Positions 49,401 through 60,373 of a stretch of DNA of 64,000 nucleotides are shown one piece after another. Position numbers and translations under genes: made by a program. The notes beneath the pieces are model-generated. The model saw only the letters and a program-made list of their open reading frames with translations, was not told where the DNA came from and searched no databases. Numbering within the stretch: the first letter of the stretch is position 1; each line of letters begins with the position of its first letter. Source of the DNA: Zhengitettix transpicula. Taxonomy: Eukaryota; Arthropoda; Insecta; Orthoptera; Tetrigidae. The DNA is taken from positions 163,894,032 to 163,958,031 of the forward strand of contig CM073591.1 in the NCBI GenBank assembly GCA_037074705.1. Reading direction: 5' to 3'.

Positions 49401-50410
49401 ATCAGATGTCTATATTTCTCTTGAAAATTTCAAACGATCCATTATTCAGAAAAATAATTTTTATCTATAAGATGACTCCTTATTTTGCGTCGCTTGTATT
49501 ACGTGGATTTCATAAATCTCTATTTATTCTCACCTCAAGAAAGCAACAATTCTTACAGGATCATTATTTGTCTGTTTTGTTGGATAATTCAATTATCTTT
49601 TTTATTTTGAAAATAATAAAGACGTTTTTATTGTATTCGGTGCTATACTCAATTCAAAACAAAACAGCGATTTGTATTTTAAAACTGAGCGAAATTGATT
49701 TTATTTTTTACTCTCTGTAGGCAATAACCATTTTCAATACATTTCACCTGAATGAGTTGTTAAAAAATAATTGCAAACATTGGACGATTAGCATTAGATA
49801 ATATGTTAAATTATTATTGAACGTTTTACGTTAAAAACAGGATGCTGGTCAATTTTGTGAATACTTTGTTTCTGTATCCACAGTGAATTTTTTGGATACT
49901 TTTGAAACTGTATTAGGAACTAATTTTATGTTTTTACGGGGGAAGCCATAAATCTTTGAGGGCACAATTAAGACATGGAACAGAGGATATTGCAGTTAGT
50001 TTTAAAAAAAATAATACAATTGCCAGCAAATAAATTAGTTTCTTCTTTAACTCAAAAAATCTAAGTTTTCTAAACAATTGCGTGAATATTAAATCGGTTT
50101 GTTTGTAATTCAAAAATGAACAAATTTGTCGATTTATAAATGTTGAAGAAATATTTAACAGTTGACAAGTGTATATAAATTTATTAATCACCCTTCACTG
50201 TGTCAGTGTAATTACTTGCATGGTTACTTGTCGTATTGTCTTGAAGTACATTAAATAATGTTTTACTTAAAATGAGTATAGTGTGGTAATAGAACGCCTA
50301 ATGCTTACAGCTTTACGGTTAATACGTGTTCAAATTAACGTATAAAAATTATTTTAAGAGGTTTTACTTTATTTGATACTTGCTAGGTGCACGAGTTGTC
50401 ATAATTAAAC
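43430..50410. other. Long AT-rich region without recognisable gene
   Basis: No coding similarity was seen. 45155-45176 (minus strand TACGATGACGGCCCAGTT) shares about 20 bp with 14445-14463. 45050-45085 (ACCTAACGAGGTCAAGCTCT) resembles 47085-47115 (ATCTAACGTGGTCAAGCTCT). Both look like bits of dispersed repeats. CGAAACGACGG on the minus strand near 45350 resembles the hammerhead-type tail. Simple (AT)n at 47820-47836. A 104-codon AT-rich frame at 49406-49720 is not recognised. Confidence 0.5.
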
Positions 50411-50417
50411 ACATCTA

Positions 50418-50985
50418 CATCCATAACGCCGGATTAGGCTACAATCTCGGTTGTGTTTGCGTTATTTTTATGTATCGCTCCTCCACCCCATCCCTAAAGG
50501 TGTTCCCTCCAATGTCAAAAGGGGTTGAAATTTTACACTAAAACACTAGGAAAAAAACTATATTCTACCCCTATTCATAGGGATAGAAGTCCAACTAAAC
50601 CAGCAAATTGAATTAAACTCAGCGACATCCATAAACCCCGTTTCGACTGAAATCTCGGCTTCAACTTCTGTAACGCTCACCTACCCCCAAATCTAAGTGT
50701 TCTTTCCTCCAATGCGGAAAGGGGTTGAAATTATACACAAGAAATATCGGTAGAAATACGATCAATCTCATTAACTACGAAAAATATTTATCCGACGAAA
50801 ATATCTGCCGTTTGAACATGTTTTCAAAGTTTTCGCTACAGCCCACCACCGCCCCTGAGAGTGGTAGTCGTGTCTTACCCCCACAGTGTTTATTTCCTGT
50901 TTGCAAGAAACGCGTGTACGAAATTTGGTGAAATTTTCTCCACGGGTGAAGATTTTTATGCGGAACACACAAAAATGCAAGCACA
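50418..50985 (+). repeat. Tandem repeat with ~207-bp period (2-3 diverged units)
   Basis: ACATCCATAACGCCGG...CCTCCAATGTCAAAAGGGGT...TGAAATTTTACAC (from 50418) and ACATCCATAAACCCCG...CCTCCAATGCGGAAAGGGGT...TGAAATTATACAC (from 50625) are two units. A third, more decayed unit seems to follow, with GTGTACGAAATTTGGTGAAAT near 50911. Open frames across it are incidental. Confidence 0.65.
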
Positions 50986-50989
50986 CAAG

Positions 50990-51549
50990 TCTCTCTTATT
51001 TATTCAAAGATTAGATTTGGTTTTAAGAATTGATTAGTTACAAATAATTTGTATAATTCATTTATTTGCATAATGAAACTGCAATAATAAAACTAATTTC
51101 AATAATCTGTAAAATTAAAGAAATCCTGAAAGGTGCTTAGCGTAAGTAATTAAGGTTTTCTCTTTTACTAGATTTATTTGGCGCTTAAATAATATAATAT
51201 TTACAAATTTTAAAGATACATTGTTCATTTGACAGTAAATGTTTCCGCCTTTACTTGTTTTAAAGGTATTCTTTGGTTCGGTTAGTATTAACTTTGTTTT
51301 GTTGCGTATATAATTTTCCATTTTCTTTGATAACTAATTTTCATTTGTAGTAGGCTAAGATCAGTTCTTTTCAGTGTTTATTTATCAAGTATTCAAACAG
51401 TATTTATGTTCTGAAATAAGTCGAGAATCAATTGTATTGTTCACGGGTACCTCAGAGTAAGGAAAATATTTGTGCTTCTATGTTTGTTTGCATAATTGTA
51501 GCTAACGTTCCTGCAGTCATATATGAATACAAAAAAGAGAAATAATTTC
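50990..51549. other. AT-rich spacer without gene
   Basis: Nothing recognised. Confidence 0.5.
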
Positions 51550-51892
51550 AATTGTCGGGTAACTGGTAGAGGCACGGAGAAGGGAATGATGCGTCCCCAC
51601 AGCAAACTCCTCTCCCGCTATCGGAAAGGCGTGAGACAAGTACCCAATGCCCGACCCACCTGATGCAGGTTTTTCTAGTGTTTGTCCTGCATTTCTTTTA
51701 GGCGAATGCCGGGTAGGATCCTTAAACCATAGCCCGGGGGCCTTAGTTACCCTTGGCTACATTCCTCCACCCTTCCGCATCCCCCCCTTTCAAATCCCTT
51801 TCCTATGCTATAAGAGGGGAGTTGCCACTATGTGGATTACCCTATACATAGCCTGTCTACACCCCCCCCCCCAAAAAAAAAAAATACGTTGT
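51550..51892 (+). mobile_element. Family A, copy 12 (5' truncated, alternative 3' end)
   Basis: Starts at CAATTGTCGGGTAACTGGTAG and keeps the CCCACAGCAAACTCCTCTCC and CCGGGTAGGATCCTTAAACC blocks. Its 3' end reads CTATAAGAGGGGAGTTGCCA and ATAGCCTGTCTACAC rather than CTATTAAAGGGG and GTAGCCTGTTGCCCT. Copy 16 shares this variant, so it is a second 3' subfamily. The tail is a C run followed by 12 A. Confidence 0.9.
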
Positions 51893-52159
51893 TTATTTCT
51901 GTTCTAATATAAAGCACTAATATTCATAGTTATATGAGGTTAAGAAAATTATTTATGTTTGCACGCTTGCATGGCTTATAATGTTTACATCCAGTGTTCC
52001 TGTTATTATACGAGTCCAAGTATTGAGAGTAAAAAAGTAAAAGAAATTTTTTAAACGATAAATTTAGATAATGTCAAAGATTATTGATAATATATGTAAA
52101 AATCATTACGGCTACGATATAAATGAGTGTAAATCATTGTAGAAATGAAAAAAAGACTT

Positions 52160-52300
52160 TTGAGTTTTTTCAACTGCCATGTGCAGTTGTGTGGCTTTAT
52201 GCTCTTCTTAGCACCTGAAGAAAGGAACAAGGATCCCAGAAATGTTGTGTGGTATTTATATTATCACTTCTTTAGTCTATATTTGGCTATCTTAATTTTT
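52160..52300 (+). repeat. Dispersed repeat family C, copy 5, with hammerhead-like core
   Basis: GAGTTTTTTCAACTGCCATG...GCAGTTGTGTGGCTTTATGC...GCACCTGAAGAAAGGAACAA...GTTGTGTGGTATTTATATTA. CTGAAGA (52215-52221) and GAAA (52239-52242) both match the hammerhead core consensus. Confidence 0.75.
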
Positions 52301-52672
52301 ATTATTAATTTTTCGTGTTTACAGATATCCTAGGTTAAGAAAATAATTGTTTTGTTTTTCTTGTTTGTTTGTTTCTTGTAAAATGTTTTGTTTATGATTC
52401 CTCCTCTAATATATTGTTTCAAATTATTGAATATCAATTATGGTAATTGTAATTTTGTATTGGAACGGCTTTGATGGATATTCGAGTTTATTTTTTGTTA
52501 AGACCCAGATTTCGCATTCCACAATTACTTCGTAATGCAAAATTCAAACTTCGATCTTAATTTGTAGTGTGCAAGAGAGAGATTGATTGATCGTAGTTAA
52601 TTTAGGCCCTACTCTAAGAACACGTAAACAATCCTTTGTGGGGATAATAATATCGGTGAAGTCTGCCGACGC

Positions 52673-53165
52673 TATTCTTTGGAAATGATATTTAGACCCG
52701 TTGAAGCCAAATCTTTGATAATAAAACAAACTCCGTAGATGGTGTGGCTGTTTTGACAAATTTAACTAATTTTGTAAAATTATTCGTTGGAATTGAAAGA
52801 TCAGGAAGTTAATGTTATCGTTAATAAAATATAAATTATTAATAATTGTTATTAATTTCTCCACTTTTAACATAAAATAAATCAAATACCTGATTAAAAA
52901 AACAGTCACAAATAAAACATTACCATATATTTAATGCATTACGTTTAACTGATTGAAAGACCAGGAATAGGCCTATATATTATAATATTTAAATTATTAT
53001 TTTTTCTATAGATTAATAAATTCAATTATAGAACAGAAAACGAATTCATTAATACACAAAAATGTTTGGCGTCAGTAGATCTAGTTTGCAAAGAATTAAA
53101 ATAGAGTAAACTGAATTTTCAATATAAAATGAATTTACTCCATACTAAAAATATATATATTTAAT
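52673..53165 (+). repeat. Direct repeat block, copy 1
   Basis: About 490 bp that recur at 54573-55085 with high similarity by eye (TGGAAATGATAT..., GGTGTGGCTGTT..., GTTTGGCGTCAG.AGATCTAG...). The block is AT-rich and non-coding. Confidence 0.85.
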
Positions 53166-53507
53166 TTATGAGAGCCCTTTTCGCCAGCGTAATGTGGGAG
53201 GGGGTGTACGGGTTAAGGAGTTATCCAAAAAACACAGCATTCCCGTCTAATGCGTAACTACATGTTGGAATGAAAACACTTCACATTAGGAATTATGGTT
53301 ATTCTTATCTTACAGTCCGTACAACCGACAGAACTCGGTAATCAAACAGTCCCGCAGAGGATCACAGGTCTGGAACACGGTATCTCCAGAAAGCGAAGCA
53401 ACAAATTATCCCATATTGAGTCACCGGGTTGTCACCACGTGACTCTGTCGCGATCCTCTCGCTATACTGGACATATTCCAAAATCCTCGACTACTGTCGG
53501 GTGCGGA

Positions 53508-53508
<1 letters not shown>
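53166..53508. other. Spacer, GC-richer, no gene recognised
   Basis: An 89-codon frame at 53295-53564 runs into the microsatellite and is not convincing. Confidence 0.4.

Positions 53509-53559
<51 letters not shown>
53509..53559. repeat. (TA)n microsatellite at left LTR edge
   Basis: About 25 TA units directly before the TG end of family B copy 3. Confidence 0.95.
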
Positions 53560-53562
<3 letters not shown>

Positions 53563-54535
53563 AGCAAAAGTTCATTAGGCCATTAATTGTTTGGTTATAA
53601 TTTGAATTGTAGTGAATAATTTGAATTATAGCGGTATGAGCTACCAAAGGGACAACGAAGCTGAGCTCTGTTGCTTTGTTGAAGAGCCGAAATGGCGATT
53701 GCGCGCGCAAAAGTAAAGTTAGTCTTCAGTCTACATTCAGCCACGAGAGGAGAGACATTAAAACAAATCTTCACCGAGATACTTAGCAGTTCGATCCAAA
53801 TCGATAAATAAAACAGTAAAAGTCTTAAATCTGCAAATCGTGAGTTCCTGTAAGCAAGCAGATAGTTGGACAGAGAGATTTTCTAACAACTAACCAACGG
53901 TGAAGCAAAGGTTGCTTCAGTATGAAAATTGAACAATTTTGCATTGAGGGGAACCAACATCCGATAGCTGAACAATTAGGAGAGGATCATCCGAGGTTCC
54001 TGAGAACGAAGTACGTGCCTTTCGACAGCGTATGTGTAAAATCTGTGAGAAAATTAGAATCAGTGCAAAATTTTGCATTTATAGTGTAGTGTTGAAACTA
54101 CAAAAGAATGCAGGTACCAGTCGGACATTATGTGAGTAACTAAAACTTTGATAATAATATTTGTAAACGATAACTAAAACGGTAGAGTCAGATTTCGTTC
54201 ATCTTTCATTTCGTTCAAGTTTAATTTCTTTACATTTAGCTTTCTTTCATTTATCGACATATTGTTTTAAGTAAATTTTAAACTCAATTGTTAATCAGTT
54301 TATTAAATCACTTTTCTGTTAATTATCAAACCCAGTGGAGACCCTGAGACAAGAGATCTTAATTTGATTGTAATTGTTTTAAAATTTTTGGAAGTAACAA
54401 ATGAATAAATAATAAATTATTTGGATTGTTAATTTTTCATAATATTTTAATTTAATTAACCTTTTAATTTTGATTATTACATAAATGGCTACCACAACGT
54501 GGGGAAATTAATTAAACTTCTAATAGTTTTTCATT

Positions 54536-54538
<3 letters not shown>
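53560..54538 (+). mobile_element. Family B solo-LTR-like element, copy 3
   Basis: 979 bp, TGTAGCAAAAG...TTTCATTACA, between (TA)n tracts. Ordered landmarks: AGGCCATTAATTG near the start, TTCAGTCTACATTCAGCC near 53730 (initiator-like), GGTACC at 54113 then GTGAGT at 54132 (splice-donor-like), GTAGAGTCAGATTTCGTTC near 54182, ATCAAACCCAGTGGAGACCC near 54326 and AATAAATAATAAATTATTTG near 54402 (poly(A) signals). The inner end TTGATTATTACA at 54481 is followed by TGGCTACCACAACGTGGGG (54486-54504). This resembles the primer-binding site for tRNA-Lys, TGGCGCCCAACGTGGGG. The element then continues to its outer CA end 57 bp after the inner one. Confidence 0.75.

Positions 54539-54572
<34 letters not shown>
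54539..54572. repeat. (TA)n microsatellite at right LTR edge
   Basis: About 16 AT units directly after the CA end of copy 3 and before repeat block copy 2. Confidence 0.95.
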
Positions 54573-54574
<2 letters not shown>

Positions 54575-55085
54575 TCTGGAAATGATATTTTGACACGTTG
54601 AAGCTAAGTCTTTAAAAAAATGACGATCCCCGTATATGGTGTGGCTGTTATGACAAATTTAACTAATTTTTCTAAAATATCCGTTGGAATTGAAAGAGAA
54701 GGAAGTTAATTTTATCGTTAATAAAATATAAATGATTAATAATTGTTATTAATTTCTCCCTTTTTAACAAAAATAAATCAAATACCTGATAAAAAACGTC
54801 ACAAATAAAATGTTACCATATATTTAATGCATTACGTTTAACTGATTGAAAGACCAGGTATAGGCCTACATATTATAATATTTAAATGATTATTTGTTTC
54901 TATAGAGTAATAAATTCAATTATAGAACAAAACACGAATTCATTATTACAATTAAAAACTACAATTTATAAAAATTGTTTGGCGTCAGCAGATCTAGTCT
55001 GCAAAGAATTAGAATAGAGTAAAATGAATTTCCAATATATAATGAATTTCCGGCACTAAAAAATATATATTTAATTCATGAGAAT
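54573..55085 (+). repeat. Direct repeat block, copy 2
   Basis: Second copy of 52673-53165. It starts exactly where the microsatellite of LTR copy 3 ends. 55086-55262 shows nothing else. Confidence 0.85.
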
Positions 55086-55263
55086 AAAAAGGTTATACTG
55101 TGCATCTTAGGAATGTTCCCGGTGCATGTTTACAAATAGTGCGCAGGCGGTATTGCAAGCTATTGTTCACGTTAATTTGTTCCGAACTGACCCTCTGAAT
55201 CCCGCAGACAAAGGGTGTCAACGCGCTGTGTTCACTTCTGAACGTTGTTCATGACAATATATA

Positions 55264-56060
55264 GGGTAATTCAGAACTCCACCAACAAACATTCAGAGGT
55301 TGTTCAGGGATACCTTCTGAGTATTCTGGTATTCACGGTCTCCGAAGGTTGGTTACAGTTACTACATGTCTTTCGGTTTATTGCCCGTACGTACTCTGTA
55401 TCTGTATTGTTCTGAAAATTGTGCACAACAGTGCAAATGTCGAGGATTTCATCATGACGGGCGCCGGAACGCTTTGCACTCGATTTAGGAACCAAATTGA
55501 AGTACAGTTTGGACGACTATGGATTGATTGTGGTGGTTCTGCTCCGTGGCCAGCTCGACCACCACACATGTGGGACTTCTTCTTCTGGAGGCATATGAAG
55601 GACCTACCTCAAGAGACTCTGGTCGATACTCGCACGAACCTGGTTTCAGGATTACCGCAGCCACAAAAACAGTACGCCAAACTCCTGGAATTCTTGAAGG
55701 TGTACATCAGTCGATGGTACGTCGCTGTACACTCTGTGGTGTTCATTCTTGATCGGCATTTGTGTGGAAACAGTTCTGTATTTGTTACGTGCTGTACTGT
55801 ACACTGACAGATTGAACAGAATGTGATAAAAGTGTACGTGTTTCGTCTGAGGGTTATTGCATTACTCCGCGTTGTATGGTGTATGTTGTATGTTTTGGTT
55901 CTTCACTATTGTGAACGTATTTTCACAGAAATAAGGCTGATTGTAACTAACCGAATAAATCATAATTACATTACTACTCTGTAGCAAGCCACCAGAGACC
56001 GTGGGTCCCTACTCAGAAGGTATCCCTTTGAAAGTTTGTTGATGGAGTTCTGGTTCAACT
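55264..56060 (+). mobile_element. Non-autonomous Tc1/mariner-superfamily element
   Basis: About 0.8 kb with long inverted ends. CAGAACTCCACCAACAAAC near 55272 pairs with the reverse complement of 56029-56052 (CAGAACTCCATCAACAAAC). GGGATACCTTCTGAGTA and CACGGTCTC follow in both ends, so the inverted repeats span roughly 75 bp. The left one has a ~10-bp insertion. TA flanks both sides. It contains only the 3' part of a transposase. Confidence 0.8.
55440..55770 (+). pseudogene. Transposase fragment (DDE/D, C-terminal)
   Basis: First frame: WIDCGGSAPWPARPPHMWDF then FFWRHMKDLPQETLVDTRTN. This matches the RWIGRGG.I.WP.RSPDLTP.DFFLWG..K family signature, with the third catalytic acid kept as the D of WDFFFW. 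A shift of frame near 55630 then gives TKTVRQTPGILEGVHQSMVR and RC, matching the usual RDTPGIFERVR.SL.RRC. The first two catalytic acids and the N-terminus are missing, so it is inactive. Confidence 0.8.
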
Positions 56061-56064
56061 TGTA

Positions 56065-57230
56065 TATTAAACAATTTACTCTACTATATTCAAATAAATT
56101 TAGCGATGAAATCTTCATACAGACTCATATTATTATACTCTGTACTTCTTTTAAAAAAGCAAATTCCCATCAAATAGGTTAAAGTTACTGAGATATGAGG
56201 AGGCACCATGACAGACACGAATAATTACCTCAATTGGCAGAATTACAATTTCTGTTTTAAAGTCTTCCCAACATAAAAATCCCATCTTCACATACCCTAT
56301 TTACTTCCCGAAATTCGTCCACTATTAAAACTAGTGTGATATCCGTATAAAATCTCATGAAAACTACGATGAATGCCAATGATTTTTTAAAAATTTAGCC
56401 CTGAGTAGTAAAATAATTTTTCTGTGGAATTTCGTAGTAACCGCTAGCAATCATTTTTACAGTTCAAATACAATTCAGAGAAAACCGACAGGAGTTTGTA
56501 CTTTTAAACTTTTGTAAGGCAGGAGGTATAGAGAAACTTTAAAACTTCGTAACTTCGGAGTTTTGCAGATAACGGGCAAAGTTATAATTTTTTGGTTCGG
56601 TGTTTCATCTAAAGCTTCAGAATGTACATTTTTGTGAAGGATCCAATGATTTGATTCTTACGATACTCGTACATGCAAACGCGATAAAATAAAATATTGT
56701 AAATATTATTTTTGTGTTAATAATTAATTTCATTAGGTTTGTAATCGATTTATTCAGCAAATGTATGTTGAATATAATTAATTTTAATAGAAAATACATT
56801 AACGGAGTATAAATCTCACATCCCAATTTTAAAATAAGTAAGAACGTTTTTAAATTATCATTGCAGTCATTTGCAGTTTAACTATGACCACTGTTTTGTA
56901 AGGACACGGATATTTTTATAATCAAAAAACATATTCTTTATAACAAAGATCGCAAACAGCGATTCATTTTAATACTATGCGAAAATTGAATATGTGAAAT
57001 ATTCTGTACTTATTTGCATAAAATCGAAGTTTTAGGGGTTCCAGTATCAATATTTTTCAATCCAAGATCTAAACAAACGTTTTGCTGAAATAATTTTGTC
57101 AATATTATTTATATAAATAAAGAATTTAGTCGTTAATTATATGAATGAATGGTCGAAGTGATATTGGATATTGTTTTCTGTATGAAAGGAGAATGAACCT
57201 GGAGGTAAACAATAAAAGAAAAAAATCATA
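56065..57230. other. No gene identified
   Basis: AT-rich DNA with short frames only. Confidence 0.5.
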
Positions 57231-57235
57231 ATAAG

Positions 57236-57370
57236 ATTGAGTTTTTTCAACTGACGTGTGCAGTTGTGTCACTCTAGGCTCTTCTAAGGTTCTGAAGAAA
57301 GGGATCCCAGAAACGTTGTGTGGTATTTATATTATAACTTATTTTGTCTGTTTTTGGCTATATTTCTTAT
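57236..57370 (+). repeat. Dispersed repeat family C, copy 6, with hammerhead-like core
   Basis: GAGTTTTTTCAACTGACGTG...GCAGTTGTGTCACTCTAGGC...TTCTGAAGAAAGGGATCCCA...GAAACGTTGTGTGGTATTT. CTGAAGA (57292-57298) and GAAA (57310-57313) are intact. The stem II region is 8 bases shorter than in copy 5. 57371-58498 shows no gene. Confidence 0.75.
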
Positions 57371-58498
57371 CATAAATAATAAAAGTTAGGCTCAATACTA
57401 AACTTCAGGAACAATGGGGGGATCATAAAACCTGTGGGTATATTTTACGTACTTAATTACTTACTCAAAACATAGGGTGTAATTCAGGGAACTTTTACTT
57501 GTAGAGTAGAGGTAACTAAGTAGACTGACTTTTCCAGAAAAGTCACATAGTTCATGTCGTCCAAATAAATTTTATATAAAAATAATAAAGCATTCTTTTA
57601 ATAAATTTAATGAATTCAAAGTGTAAGGTAATAAAACATTCAATATAAGCCACAGTAAGGCTAAATACATTCATCAAACACGTTCACTAACTGTAAATGC
57701 ATTCCCCATTGTCTTTCTCATTGAAATGCGGGAAGGTGTTAGAACACTTTACGTGACGTTAACGTGACTGATTTTTGGCTAAGGATTTGGATAAAAACTT
57801 AAATACGAGCAAAATGTTATTTATTTTTATAATTAATTATTATAACAATATTCATGTGCAGTAATACGAAACTATAATAAATAATATTCATTATACAGAC
57901 AAAAAACATTGTAATTAACATTAATGAACAATATAGTAATATGTCAGTTTATAACATAACCCTTTGACGTATATTTGCAGTACCACTGTTTTATAAACAC
58001 ACAACGGCCCCAGAAAAAGAGCGATAAACTACTACACAATAATTTAAAACACGCTGATGCATATCAATATGAGAAAAAATAATTGGTTGACCCTGATTAA
58101 TGAATTATGTAAATTGTTGATGAAAAGTAATAAATTTGTATTAAAATTCTAATTATTTTGAGGTAGTTTCAAGAATAGTCATTTCTTCATTCGACTTATT
58201 AGTCGTAGAAATGTAAAATACCTAACCTGAAATGGTATTAATGAACTTGAATGTCAATGGCCTGACTATCAAAATTTCTAGGTCCACCTAAATTTATACT
58301 GTTTATTTTCTGTCAAATTTTTCTTAAATATTTTATTTAAATCATAGTAATTGTTTTCTTTTGTAGAGTTAATCTTCAACCGGAAGAGGTTTTCAAAGTT
58401 AGCGACAAATCGTAGTTAATTTTCCATTAATTTTTTTTTTCTGTATTCAAATTGGCTGTAGTTTATTTATAAGTTGTGTCAATAGTCATAATATATAT

Positions 58499-59423
58499 TG
58501 TAATGATCACAATACTTGATTAATTATTTAATTTAAATAAGCCCACGTTGAGGCACAAATTGTAATAAACACAATTAAATGATTAATTTTTCAATGTTTT
58601 GCCCAACGTTGGAGAACCAAAATGTAATAAATACAATTAAATAGTTGATTTTAAATTAAAATAATTCTCACGTTGGAGCACAAAGTTGTTAATATGCCAT
58701 GGATTAATTTAAGGGCCGACTATCGGGCCTCCAATAAATAGAGTTACAAAATTGCAATAAAAAACTTACAATCCGAAAAATTCTTAACTGAAATAATTAT
58801 TGAAATACGAAATCTGACGATAATTTATATTTACACATTAGGTTTACAATTAATAAATTTCTTTTTTGTTTACTTTACCCATAGTTGTTCGTCTGGGCTC
58901 GATTTTTGTTAAACACATCACAGACAGGCCATATTTCACTGAATTTAATGGACGTTGTAGTTTTCAAACACAAAGCACTTCCTTCTCTTAACCGTTGATA
59001 ACGTTGTTTTTAAAACTTAATTGCATAAATATGCCAATAGACAAAATACTTCAGACAGTCGACTCGTAATTCCAAAACCCGGTACTTTAATATAATGTCT
59101 CTGCTGCCTAATCAGACTTGCTCAAATATAGTAACAGGAACTTTGAATCAGGAATTCCACAAAAAGAACACCTTTCACCTTCCTGGTCAAAGCAACTCTG
59201 AATTACATTCTCCTCAAAACACAACTTTTCACCTTCATGGTCCAAGCAACTCTGAATATCTCAGGTTCTGTACGTCCCAGTACTGCCTGAGGCAACAATG
59301 CAACTTTAGCAAGCAATCATCATAGGCTCCATATTATTGTAGGCAATCCTTATATTTACGCCGCCGATATGAAAATCGTAAAATTTTGTTTACTAAATAA
59401 GTACATACTTTTCAATTATCACA
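58499..59423 (-). mobile_element. Family B LTR-like element, copy 5, with three PBS-like units
   Basis: Reverse-strand element of 925 bp. On the minus strand it begins TGTGATAATTGAAAAG (from 59423), has CGTCAGATTTCG near 58825 and ends TCATTACA at 58499, with ATAT on both sides. Its terminal region is a tandem array of three units starting at plus-strand TGTAAT positions 58499, 58561 and 58623, a 62-bp step. Each unit carries a tRNA-Lys-like PBS motif: CCCACGTTGAGGCACA (58542), GCCCAACGTTGGAGAACCA (58601) and TCACGTTGGAGCACA (58668). A 76-codon frame at 59095-59325 is not recognised. Confidence 0.7.
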
Positions 59424-60373
59424 ATATATTATACTATAAATCTCCAAACTTCAGTAATTTATCCAAAAGCTGTATTTATATTCACTATATTTATATTTCA
59501 CATATATTTGACCGTGTTTCCAAATAAAGCGATACTATCCAAATCGGCAAACGACTTTCACTCGTTACGGCTCATGAATGTCAACTGATATGGAGATTAT
59601 GAGGCAGTTATCTGGCAGAAAGCTTGGGCGGATAATATAACTCTGCATAAAACGTATAATAGAGACATTTAGCAAAGGTATTGAGCTACATAATGATACC
59701 TCAATATTGAAAGACATCACTTTTCCTATAAAGAGACTGTAATAGAGAAAGTAATTTTCAAAATGCTAACTTTTCGTGCAAGCGGGTCGTTAAGTGACAC
59801 AATGCTCCATAAAAATATGTTATATAAGTTTGGTGAGTTACATCTCAGTATTGTATCTGTCAACCGTTAGTACCAAGGTAAGGAAAGTAAATTCACAGAA
59901 ATAATACTTAACTTATTCCAAGTTAGCTAGGTGGAATTTTTTTACGTTGGCCAACAAAAATCAAAAAAATTTCAAATCACCGCATCAAAATAAAGAATGT
60001 ATAAATATTAATACACCATTTGATTATTCAATAGACCTGCTTCATTAATGCTTTTATTGTTAATCGTGAATATCTGTCTAATACTGAAACTTGTGATTTA
60101 AAACGTTGTAACGTATACAGAGACTCAATTTTAAAATCGATTTGTGTTACGTATACCTGGCGCGTGTCATTGAGAAACATGAATATTTCAGTGTATTAAA
60201 CGACTTATGTTAACTAATTTTAGCAAATTGAAAGTTATTCGACAAACTTACGCATCATCTAAATATAAAAACACAAGAAAAATAATTCGTCTAATTATTA
60301 TTACAGAACTTTATGTAAGAAAGCAATTTCGTTCATCATGATTAATTCATCGTAATGTCAAAGTATGTCCAGA
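59424..60373. other. No gene identified
   Basis: AT-rich DNA with nothing recognised. Confidence 0.5.

Noticed and set aside
49406..49720. 104-codon open frame rich in F, I and L
   Set aside because: The composition reflects AT-rich DNA. It has no recognised domain, no supporting context and no splice or promoter signal.
53295..53710. Frames running through the (TA)n tract with a YIYIYI repeat on both strands
   Set aside because: These are translations of the microsatellite.
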